Origin: Pseudomonadota bacterium
GTDB lineage: Bacteria; Pseudomonadota; Alphaproteobacteria; Rhizobiales; Xanthobacteraceae
Length of the DNA stretch: 64,000 nt
Reading direction: 5' to 3'
Assembly: GCA_023386885.1 (NCBI GenBank)
Contig: JAEWIX010000095.1
Coordinates: 62,001 to 126,000 of the forward strand
Part shown: piece by piece, positions 25,431 to 32,559 of the stretch
Layout of the letters: each line of letters begins with the position of its first letter
Position numbering within the stretch: position 1 is the first letter of the stretch
Position numbers and translations under genes: made by a program
The notes under the pieces: generated by a model
What the model was told of the DNA's origin: nothing
What the model saw: only the letters and a program-made list of their open reading frames with translations
The model's database searches: none

Positions 25431-25817
25431 GTGGAAGGCCGGCGCGCCGCGCTCGTCCGCCGTTTGTTCGACCGCTACCACCGGCGCGACCGCGATGGTC
25501 TTGCTGCAATGATGGCGGACGATTTCCGTTTCACCACGCCTTATGACGGCGGTATCGACAAGGCGCGGTATTTCGAACTGTGCTGGCCCGCTAGTATGCA
25601 GATCCGCGAGAACGTCATCGAGCGGATTTTCGAGGAGGGCGATGCGGCCTATGTGACCTATCGCTGCACCACGGTGGACGGCCTCATGTTCCGCAACACC
25701 GAATTCTTCAGCTTTGAGGGTGAACAGGTCCGCGCCATCGACGTTTATTTCGGCGCCTCCTATCGCGAAGGCGCCTTCGTGCCGCAGGTCTGGCATACGC
25801 CGCCGAAGCCGGACTGA
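25431..25817 (+). CDS. SnoaL/NTF2-like protein
   Basis: A 128-residue protein beginning at GTG 25431, in tight operon with GST. The cone-shaped NTF2/SnoaL fold is suggested by LVRRLFDRYHRRDRDGLAAMMADDFRFTTPYDG, then EEGDAAYVTYRCTTVDG and an aromatic-rich C-terminal strand. Such proteins are small isomerases, hydrolases or binding proteins, and the exact role cannot be read here. Confidence 0.8.
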   Translation: MEGRRAALVRRLFDRYHRRDRDGLAAMMADDFRFTTPYDGGIDKARYFELCWPASMQIRENVIERIFEEGDAAYVTYRCTTVDGLMFRNTEFFSFEGEQVRAIDVYFGASYREGAFVPQVWHTPPKPD

Positions 25818-25907
25818 ACGGCATCAAAAAATCGTCGCGGGGAATGTCGGCGGCTGGGTTCTTCGTTCGTCTTCAGGACAGAGCTTGAATCAAAACGGAG
25901 AAAACTG

Positions 25908-26324
25908 ATGCGTTTCATGGTGATGGTGAAGGCGAACAAGGGAACGGAAGCCGGCGAGATGCCGAGCGAGGCGCAACTCGCCGAGATGGGCCGCTTCAAC
26001 GAGGAAATGGCGAAGGCCGGCGTGATGCTCTCCGGCGAGGGGCTGCATCCGACGGCGAAGGGCGCGCGCATTCGCTTTTCCGACAAGGGCGCCACCGCCG
26101 TGGATGGTCCGTTTTCCGCGGACGGTCTGGTCTGCGGCTTCTGGATGATCGAAACTGCTTCACGCGACGAGGCCATTGCCTGGATGAAGCGTGCGCCATT
26201 CGCGCCGGGCGACGAACTCGAATTGCGTCAGGTGTTCGAGGCGGAGGATTTCGGCGAAGCCCTCACCCCGGAACTGCGCCAGCAGGAAGAACGTCTGCGC
26301 GTCGAGGTCGCCGCGCGGCGATAG
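25908..26324 (+). CDS. YciI/DGPF-domain protein (first of two)
   Basis: A 138-residue YCII-related protein. MRFMVMVKANKGTEAG opens the fold, and VDGPFSADGLVCGFWMIE contains the DGPF motif. REEAIAWM-like helices and a strand follow. The family is often linked to ECF sigma factors, but none is present here. It is clearly paralogous to the protein at 26416-26835, with which it shares the opening, DGPF and an identical EAIAW. The function is unknown. Confidence 0.85.
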   Translation: MRFMVMVKANKGTEAGEMPSEAQLAEMGRFNEEMAKAGVMLSGEGLHPTAKGARIRFSDKGATAVDGPFSADGLVCGFWMIETASRDEAIAWMKRAPFAPGDELELRQVFEAEDFGEALTPELRQQEERLRVEVAARR

Positions 26325-26336
26325 GCGCTCCGCTTG

Positions 26337-26363
26337 TCATGGCCGGATTTAGTCCGGCCATCA
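26337..26363. repeat. Short ATGGCCGGA hairpin repeat
   Basis: A perfect inverted repeat GGCCGGA-TTTAG-TCCGGCC (26341-26359) inside ATGGCCGGA...TCCGGCCAT, of the same family as the element at 1040-1107. It lies between the two YciI-like genes. Confidence 0.65.
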
Positions 26364-26415
26364 ACACGTCGTCTCCACTTCCATTGGATTTCCCGAACCT
26401 CAAGGAATAACGCCG

Positions 26416-26835
26416 ATGCGTTTCATGATGCTGATGATCCCGAAAGGCTACGAGACCGCGCCGCCCGACGTGAAACTCGATCCCGAGCGCGTCAAATCGA
26501 TGATGGCTTACAACGAGGCGCTGCAGGAGGCCGGCGTGCTGCTGGCGCTCGACGGTTTGCATCCGCCGTCGATGGGCGCGCGGGTGTCGTTCGAGGGCGG
26601 CAAGCCGCTGGTCACCGACGGTCCGTTCGCGGAAGCCAAGGAAGTGCTCGGCGGCTACTGGATGATCAACGTCGCCTCGCGCGAGGAGGCCATCGCCTGG
26701 GCCAGTCGCTGCCCGGCTTCCGAGGACGAGGTCATCGAAATCCGTCAGGTGCAGGAAATGGCGGACTTCGATCCCGAGGCGCAGGCGGCGGCGGCCAAGC
26801 TGCCGGATTTGCAGGCGGCCACGCGGCGCCGCTGA
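26416..26835 (+). CDS. YciI/DGPF-domain protein (second of two)
   Basis: A 139-residue paralogue of the preceding YciI-like protein: MRFMMLMIPKGYETAP opening, TDGPFAEAKEVLGGYWMI with the DGPF motif, and REEAIAWASRCP. AAGGAATAA precedes the start. The small repeat between the two copies is consistent with a duplicated pair. No sigma factor or oxidoreductase partner is attached. The function is unknown. Confidence 0.85.
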   Translation: MRFMMLMIPKGYETAPPDVKLDPERVKSMMAYNEALQEAGVLLALDGLHPPSMGARVSFEGGKPLVTDGPFAEAKEVLGGYWMINVASREEAIAWASRCPASEDEVIEIRQVQEMADFDPEAQAAAAKLPDLQAATRRR

Positions 26836-27011
26836 GCAATACCAGCAGGACTCCGTGGCGATTCCGGCTGCCTTGGAGCCGCCACGGGTTGGTCATCAGA
26901 TTTCCGCAAGAGTCCCTGACGGGCGTTGAGCGGATTTCTGCAATGATTTCAGTGTTTCGATCACGCGGAAATATGTAGCCTTTTCGCCCGCCTCATGTAA
27001 AAGCCATTAAC

Positions 27012-27752
27012 ATGAGCTGGCGAAAGGACAGCCGCGGCCCGTCCCGCGGCTACCACCATGGCAACCTGAAGGAAGCGCTGCTGCAGGCGGCGCTGGGCCT
27101 GATTGCGGAAAAGGGACCGGCCGGGTTCACCTTCGCCGATGCCGCGCGCTCGGCCGGCGTCAGCCCGGCGGCGCCGTATCGCCATTTCCGCGATCGCGAC
27201 GAACTGTTGTCCAGCATCGCGCAGCGCGGCTTCGAACTGTTCGAGGCGGTGCTGACGAAAGCGTGGGACGACGGGCGCCCCGACACCGTCACCGCGTTCG
27301 AGCGGGTGGGGCGGGCTTATCTTGATTTCGCGCGCAGCGAACCGGCGTTCTATTCGGCGATGTTCGAATCCGGCGTGCCGATCGACGTCAATCCGACGCT
27401 GATGGTGGCGAGCGAACGCGCCTTCAACATCATTCGCGCCGCCGCCGAGCGGCTCGCGGCGCTGGCGCCGCCGGGCGTGGCGCGACCGCCTGCCATGATG
27501 ATGGCGCTGCATATCTGGTCGATGTCGCACGGCGTCGCGTCGCTGTTCTCGCGCGGGGATTCCGCGCGGCGCAAGCTGCCGATGTCGCCGGACGATCTGC
27601 TCGAGGCCGGCGTGTTGATCTATCTGCGCGGTCTCGGCTTCCCGACCGATCAGCGGCCGCCGGCGGATGTCAGCGCGGCACCGCGCACGCCGCCGGGCCC
27701 TCCGGGGCCGCCACCTGCGCCATCGGGTCCATGGGGCAAGTCTCCCAAGTAG
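27012..27752 (+). CDS. TetR/AcrR family regulator with WHG-type C-terminal domain
   Basis: A 246-residue regulator. The HTH lies at residues ~15-60 (GYHHGNLKEALLQAALGLIAEKGPAGFTFADAARSAGVSPAAPYRHF). The ligand domain includes MALHIWSMSHGVASLF, a WHG-type segment. A Pro/Gly-rich tail (~30 residues, PRTPPGPPGPPPAPSGP) is unusual and probably disordered. The DUF2852 gene follows, after a gap with an ATGTAAAT/ATTTACAT palindrome that could be this protein's operator. That link is inference. Confidence 0.82.
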   Translation: MSWRKDSRGPSRGYHHGNLKEALLQAALGLIAEKGPAGFTFADAARSAGVSPAAPYRHFRDRDELLSSIAQRGFELFEAVLTKAWDDGRPDTVTAFERVGRAYLDFARSEPAFYSAMFESGVPIDVNPTLMVASERAFNIIRAAAERLAALAPPGVARPPAMMMALHIWSMSHGVASLFSRGDSARRKLPMSPDDLLEAGVLIYLRGLGFPTDQRPPADVSAAPRTPPGPPGPPPAPSGPWGKSPK

Positions 27753-28070
27753 CCGTTCAAGTGATGCTGCGCCAACGCGCGCTGCGCGTCGATGCTGGCG
27801 CGTCAATCGGGCTGTCGCGAACTGCACTGTTCGATCTGTGATCGTGTGGGCCGGAACCTTTGTGCTTCGGATGCTTTGCTTGCCAACAGAGAAGTGGAGC
27901 GAGCGATGCTGTCGGTTCCGGCGATCCGTTCCATTGAGCGACCAAGCGATAGACAGACCCCGACAAACATTTCCGTGATTGCTGACGCCGTCGCTTGACA
28001 AAAATCCGAAGTGCGTTACCTATGTAAATGTTATTTACATTCACGCGGCCATCCATCTAGGGAGATGCAC
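27753..28070. other. Intergenic region before DUF2852
   Basis: About 318 bases without a supported gene. The first ~240 bases show nothing clear. The last part holds a TTGACA box at 27995-28000, a weak -10 about 16 bases later, and the palindrome described separately. Confidence 0.5.
27995..28040 (+). promoter_or_regulatory. Promoter with overlapping ATGTAAAT-GTT-ATTTACAT operator
   Basis: A TTGACA -35 box (27995-28000) is followed by a poor -10 (TACCTA, 28017-28022). A perfect 8-bp inverted repeat covers 28022-28040, where the transcript would start. Such a position suits a repressor. The AT-rich palindrome stands out in GC-rich DNA. The DUF2852 start is 31 bases downstream. Confidence 0.55.
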
Positions 28071-28550
28071 ATGACCCCCACCGCAGACGTTCACCGCTGG
28101 AGCGGCCCGACCGAAGGCCATTACCGGCGTCCAGGCTTTTTTGAATCGCCTTGGCATCCAGGCTGGATCGCCTTGACGGTGCTCGGTTTTATCTTCTGGT
28201 GGCCGGTTGGCCTCGCACTTCTCTTCTACACACTCGGGAGCAGGAAAATGGGATGCTGGAGCCATAGCGACCGCTGGTCGAACAAGATGGAGCGGATGCA
28301 GTACAAGATGGAGCGGATGCGCGACCGCATGGACCGCCGGGGCTTCGGCTTCGGTCCGCCGTCGAGCGGCAACCGCGCCTTCGACGAATACCGCGTCGAG
28401 ACGTTGCGCCGCCTCGAGGAGGAACAGAAGGAATTCAAGGATTTCCTCGACCGTTTGCGCCACGCGCGCGACAAGGAGGAATTCGACCAGTTCATGGCGC
28501 AGCACCGTCCGCGGCCGGCTTCGCCCTCCGATGGTCAGCCGCAGGCGTAA
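28071..28550 (+). CDS. DUF2852 family membrane-associated protein
   Basis: A 159-residue protein. One hydrophobic segment (HPGWIALTVLGFIFWWPVGLALLFY, residues ~29-53) precedes a charged coiled-coil region rich in KMERM repeats and EEEQKEFKDFLDRLRHARDKEEF. AGGGAG at 28059-28064 fixes the start at 28071. The family is found in alphaproteobacteria and has no known function. A strong terminator ends the unit, so the gene is probably monocistronic and regulated through the palindrome upstream. Confidence 0.8.
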   Translation: MTPTADVHRWSGPTEGHYRRPGFFESPWHPGWIALTVLGFIFWWPVGLALLFYTLGSRKMGCWSHSDRWSNKMERMQYKMERMRDRMDRRGFGFGPPSSGNRAFDEYRVETLRRLEEEQKEFKDFLDRLRHARDKEEFDQFMAQHRPRPASPSDGQPQA

Positions 28551-28890
28551 CCGCCAAACCCTTGTAAACGATCGTTACATCGCCGCCCATCCGCACCCCG
28601 GATGGGCGGCTTTGTTATTTGAGGGAAATTTTCCGTGAGGTTGACCGGAAAACGGCTTTGATAACCTCGCGTTAACCATGGCGGGCGCTTGGTTGGACCC
28701 GGGAAAAACCGCCGTCAGCCCTCGTTTTGACACGTTGGCAAGGGATGCAGGACCCGGCTTTGGACGGGCCCCCCATGCGAATTGGCAGAACCGGCGTTGG
28801 CAGACGACGCGGTATGGCGCGTGATCGCGGACGGCGAGACGCGTCGCTCCCGGGAACGATTGGGACACTTGCGTTGAGAGGATACCGCTT
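28551..28890. other. Intergenic region between DUF2852 and tolQ
   Basis: Contains the terminator at 28582-28620 and then ~270 bases of probable tolQ leader. A 48-codon frame at 28678-28824 has no good binding site and no recognisable product, so it is not called as a gene. Confidence 0.5.
28582..28620 (+). terminator. Intrinsic terminator of DUF2852
   Basis: A perfect 12-bp stem, GCCGCCCATCCG (28582-28593) with CGGATGGGCGGC (28599-28610), has a CACCC loop and is followed by TTTGTTATTT. Confidence 0.9.
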
Positions 28891-29604
28891 ATGAATCCGG
28901 CCGATGTGGCGCAGTCAGCCTTGCCGCTGGCCTCTTCCGATGTGTCGCTGATTGCGCTGTTCTTCCAGGCCCATTGGGTGGTGAAGGCGGTGATGCTCGG
29001 CCTGCTGGCCTGCTCGGTATGGGTATGGGCCATCGCGATCGACAAGATCCTGCTCTACGGCCGCACCCGCAGGGCGATGGACCGCTTCGAGCAGGCGTTC
29101 TGGTCGGGTGAGTCGATCGAAGAACTTTATCGTTCGCTGGCAGCCAAGCCGACGCAATCGATGGCGGCTTGCTTCGTCGCCGCGATGCGCGAATGGAAAC
29201 GCTCCTTCGAAAGCCAGGCGCGGTCGTTCGCCGGTCTTCAGATGCGGATCGAAAAGGTGATGAACGTCTCGATCGCGCGCGAGATCGAGCGGCTCGAGCG
29301 CCGTCTGCTGGTGCTGGCGACGGTCGGCTCGGCCTCGCCCTTCGTCGGCCTGTTCGGGACGGTCTGGGGCATCATGTCCAGCTTTCAGTCGATCGCGGCG
29401 TCCAAGAATACGTCGCTAGCCGTTGTCGCTCCCGGTATCGCGGAAGCGCTGTTCGCGACCGCCATCGGCCTTATCGCCGCCATCCCGGCGACCATTTTTT
29501 ACAACAAATTCACGGCAGAGGTGAACCGGCAGGCTCAGCGCCTGGAGGGATTTGCCGATGAATTCTCAGCGATCCTGTCGCGCCAGATCGACGAGCGCGC
29601 GTGA
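28891..29604 (+). CDS. tolQ: TolQ, inner-membrane proton-channel subunit of Tol-Pal
   Basis: A 237-residue ExbB/TolQ-type protein with three membrane helices (~22-48, ~140-165 and ~180-205). LATVGSASPFVGLFGTVWGIMSSF and GIAEALFATAIGLIAAIPATIFYNKF are the channel signatures. It uses the proton-motive force with TolR to drive TolA for outer-membrane constriction at division. The usual upstream ybgC gene is absent here; DUF2852 precedes instead. tolR follows after 24 bases. Confidence 0.95.
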   Translation: MNPADVAQSALPLASSDVSLIALFFQAHWVVKAVMLGLLACSVWVWAIAIDKILLYGRTRRAMDRFEQAFWSGESIEELYRSLAAKPTQSMAACFVAAMREWKRSFESQARSFAGLQMRIEKVMNVSIAREIERLERRLLVLATVGSASPFVGLFGTVWGIMSSFQSIAASKNTSLAVVAPGIAEALFATAIGLIAAIPATIFYNKFTAEVNRQAQRLEGFADEFSAILSRQIDERA

Positions 29605-29628
29605 GGGGCCAATTGTGAGCACCGCATC

Positions 29629-30078
29629 ATGGGCATGAACATCGCGGGAGCATCAGGCGGCGGGCGCGGCCGGCGTCGGCGTTCGGCGCCGATGTCGGAA
29701 ATCAACGTCACCCCGATGGTGGACGTCATGCTGGTGCTGTTGATCATCTTTATGGTGTCGGCACCTTTGTTGACGGTCGGCGTGCCGCTCGATCTGCCGC
29801 AGACCCAGGCCAAGAGCCTCGATCAGGACAAGAACCCCCTGACATTGTCGGTCAATCTCAAGGGACAGGTGTTTCTCAACGACACCGAAATCGCAATCGA
29901 CGAATTGGTGCCGAAGTTGAAGGCGATCACCGAAGCGCGTGCCGGCCTGGACGAACGCATTTTTGTGCGCGGCGACAGGAAAGTTGACTACGGCACCGTC
30001 ATGAAGGTGATGGGCCGGCTGTCGTCTGCCGGATTCCGTCGTGTCGCGCTGGTGACCGAGGTGGAGCAAGGAAGCTGA
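29629..30078 (+). CDS. tolR: TolR, Tol-Pal inner-membrane subunit
   Basis: A 149-residue ExbD/TolR protein. The single N-terminal helix follows INVTPMVDVMLVLLIIFMV, where the Asp of MVD is the proton-carrying residue. The periplasmic domain has the FVRGDRKVDYGTVMKVMGRL ending. Two in-frame ATGs (29629, 29635) are possible starts. A Gly/Arg-rich N-terminus (GGGRGRRRRSA) lies before the helix. It overlaps no gene; tolA starts one base after its stop. Confidence 0.95.
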   Translation: MGMNIAGASGGGRGRRRRSAPMSEINVTPMVDVMLVLLIIFMVSAPLLTVGVPLDLPQTQAKSLDQDKNPLTLSVNLKGQVFLNDTEIAIDELVPKLKAITEARAGLDERIFVRGDRKVDYGTVMKVMGRLSSAGFRRVALVTEVEQGS

Positions 30079-30079
30079 G

Positions 30080-31024
30080 GTGAAAGTCGACAAGACCCTC
30101 GTCGCGTCGGTTGCCCTGCACGTGCTCGTGATCGGGTGGGGTATGGTGTCGTTTTCGGCCCGTTCGCTGGAAGCGCCGCCACCCGAGTCGATGCCGGTCG
30201 ATATCATCTCGGCGGATCAACTGTCGAAGATCACCGCTGGCAGCAAGACTGGCGAAAAGGACAAGCCGAAGCCGCTGGTCGAGAAAGTCGCCGAGGCGAA
30301 GCCGGTCGACGACACCGCCGGCAAGGTGACCGAAAAGCCGGAAGTGAAAACCGAGGCCGCGCCCGAGCCGCCGCCGAAGCCGGTCGAGAAGCCTGTCGAA
30401 AAGAAGCCCGACCCGCCGAAGCCGGTCGCCGAACACAAGCCGAAGGACGAGCCGAAGCCGATCGAGAAAAAGCCCGATCCGCCGAAGGTCGATCCGATCG
30501 CCGAAGCGCTGAAGAAGGACGAGGCCAAGAAGCCGACGCCGAAGCCACAGGCCAAGGCTGCGCCGCCGAAACCACCGGAGCCGAAGCGTGAGCGTACCTT
30601 CGATCAATCGAAGATTGCTGCTTTGCTCGACAAGCGAGATCCGACGCGCCATGCGGCGACGGGTGAGTCTCTCAATTCGACGGCGTCGCTTGGCGCGTCG
30701 CGCGGCACCGCTGCGACGCTGTCGCAGTCCGAACTGGATGCATTGCGGGCACGCCTGACCAAGTTGTGGAATGTGCAGGCCGGTACCGAGCATCCGGAAG
30801 AACTGATCGTCGACATCCGCATTCGACTGACGCCCGACAAGCGGCTGGCGGCGCCGCCGGAGATCGTGTCCCGCGGCTCGTCGCCGCGCTATCGGGCTGC
30901 CGCCGACGCCGCGATGCGCGCGGTGCTGCAGGCCCAGCCTTACGATATGCTGCGGCCCGCGACTTACGAGCAGTGGAAGGATATGATTGTTACATTCGAT
31001 CCGCGCCAGATGTTCAACGGTTGA
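30080..31024 (+). CDS. tolA: TolA, periplasm-spanning Tol-Pal protein
   Basis: A 314-residue protein starting at GTG 30080. One N-terminal helix (SVALHVLVIGWGMVSFSA) carries the SHLS-like anchor region. A long Lys/Pro/Glu-rich segment (residues ~55-175, repeats of the KPVEKPVEKKPDPPKP kind) spans the periplasm; unlike the Ala-rich helix of E. coli it is Pro-rich. The C-terminal domain (~215-310, including PEELIVDIRIRLTPDKRL) would contact Pal/TolB. It is coupled to tolR by one base. Confidence 0.92.
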   Translation: MKVDKTLVASVALHVLVIGWGMVSFSARSLEAPPPESMPVDIISADQLSKITAGSKTGEKDKPKPLVEKVAEAKPVDDTAGKVTEKPEVKTEAAPEPPPKPVEKPVEKKPDPPKPVAEHKPKDEPKPIEKKPDPPKVDPIAEALKKDEAKKPTPKPQAKAAPPKPPEPKRERTFDQSKIAALLDKRDPTRHAATGESLNSTASLGASRGTAATLSQSELDALRARLTKLWNVQAGTEHPEELIVDIRIRLTPDKRLAAPPEIVSRGSSPRYRAAADAAMRAVLQAQPYDMLRPATYEQWKDMIVTFDPRQMFNG

Positions 31025-31056
31025 TGTTTTGCCGATACTCTTGAAATGAGCGAGCG

Positions 31057-32409
31057 ATGCCCCTGATGCCATCTTTTCCGTCTGCAATGTCGTTGACACG
31101 CCGGCACGCGCTGATCGGCGGCGCGGGTGTCGCCGCGGGCCTGATGCTGCCGTCGCTGGTGCGCGCGCAAACCCGCTTGCAAGTCACCGAGGGCAACGTC
31201 GCACCGCTTCCCATTGCGATTCCGAATTTCGTGCCGGGAACGCCGTCCGACGGCGAAGTCAGCAACGGCGTCGCCAAGGTCATCACCAATAACCTCAAGC
31301 GCAGCGGTCTGTTTGCGCCGATCGATCAAGCCGCCTTCATTGAGAAAATCACCAACATCGATGCCGCGCCGCAGTTTGCGAGCTGGAAGACCATCAACGC
31401 GCAGGCGCTGGTCACCGGCCGCGTGACCCGTCAGGGCGACGGCCGGCTGAAGGCCGAGTTTCGTTTGTGGGACGTCGCATCGGGTCAGCAACTGACCGGC
31501 CAGCAATACTTCACGTCACCCGAATACTGGCGCCGCATAGCGCACATCATTTCCGATCAGATCTACGAACGTCTCACCGGTGAGAAGGGTTATTTCGATA
31601 GCCGCGTGGTGTTCGTCGACGAGAGCGGCACGGCACAACGTCGCGTCAAGCGGCTGGCGCTGATGGATCAGGATGGCGCCAATGTGCGTTACCTGACGCG
31701 CGGCTCCGACCTGGTGCTGACGCCGCGGTTCTCGCCCTCGACGCAAGAAATCACCTACATGGAATTCGGGCAGGGCGATCCACGGGTCTATCTGTTCAAT
31801 ATCGAAACCGGACAGCGCGAGATTGTCGGAAACTTCCCCGGCATGTCGTTCTCGCCGCGATTTTCGCCGGATGGCCAGCGCATCATCATGAGCTTGCAGC
31901 AGGGCGGCAATTCGAACCTGTTCGTGATGGACTTGCGGTCGAAATCGACGACGCGGCTCACCGATACGCCGGCCATCGATACCTCGCCGTCCTACTCGCC
32001 GGACGGTGCGCGGATTTGCTTCGAATCCGACCGCGGTGGCAAGCCGCAAGTCTATGTGATGCCGGCCGGCGGCGGCGGCGCGCAGCGCATCTCGTTCGGG
32101 GAGGGCAGCTATTCGACGCCGGTATGGTCACCGCGCGGCGACTACATTGCCTTCACCAAGCAGGGCGGCGGTCAGTTCGCGATCGGAATCATGAAACCAG
32201 ACGGGTCGGGTGAGCGGATCCTGACGTCGGGCTTCCACAACGAGGGGCCGACATTCGCACCGAACGGCCGCGTGGTGATGTTCTTCCGCGATCCGGGTGG
32301 TGGCGGCGGACCGTCGCTCTATACCGTGGATATTTCCGGCCGGAACGAACAGAAGGTGCCAACGCCGGGCTATGCGTCCGATCCCGCATGGTCGCCGCTG
32401 TTATCGTAA
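31057..32409 (+). CDS. tolB: TolB, periplasmic beta-propeller of Tol-Pal
   Basis: A 450-residue protein. The N-terminal domain (LQVTEGNVAPLPIAIPNF) is followed by a WD40-like propeller with repeats such as RFSPSTQEITYME, FSPRFSPDGQRIIMS, PSYSPDGARICFESDRGGKPQVYVM and PVWSPRGDYIAFTKQ. The N-terminus SLTRRHALIGGAGVAAGLMLPSLVRAQ carries a twin-arginine pair before the hydrophobic core, suggesting Tat rather than Sec export. The start may be 31057 or 31066. It binds Pal and TolA. It closes the tolQRAB run; pal is displaced 3.6 kb downstream by two inserted genes. Confidence 0.93.
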   Translation: MPLMPSFPSAMSLTRRHALIGGAGVAAGLMLPSLVRAQTRLQVTEGNVAPLPIAIPNFVPGTPSDGEVSNGVAKVITNNLKRSGLFAPIDQAAFIEKITNIDAAPQFASWKTINAQALVTGRVTRQGDGRLKAEFRLWDVASGQQLTGQQYFTSPEYWRRIAHIISDQIYERLTGEKGYFDSRVVFVDESGTAQRRVKRLALMDQDGANVRYLTRGSDLVLTPRFSPSTQEITYMEFGQGDPRVYLFNIETGQREIVGNFPGMSFSPRFSPDGQRIIMSLQQGGNSNLFVMDLRSKSTTRLTDTPAIDTSPSYSPDGARICFESDRGGKPQVYVMPAGGGGAQRISFGEGSYSTPVWSPRGDYIAFTKQGGGQFAIGIMKPDGSGERILTSGFHNEGPTFAPNGRVVMFFRDPGGGGGPSLYTVDISGRNEQKVPTPGYASDPAWSPLLS

Positions 32410-32559
32410 ACGATCCGTTAACACGCTCAACTGCGGCGTGCAGAATTGCTGCGGGCGGTTCTCAGCCGGCTGAGGCGGCATTCGTTTCGGGACATTTGGC
32501 GTGTTCCGGCAACGTCTCGGTAACGATGTTCGCTCAGGAAGGCTTCATCTGCGCAAGGT

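Noticed and set aside
28678..28824. A 48-codon frame before tolQ
   Set aside because: No good ribosome binding site and a sequence without recognisable features; treated as leader DNA.
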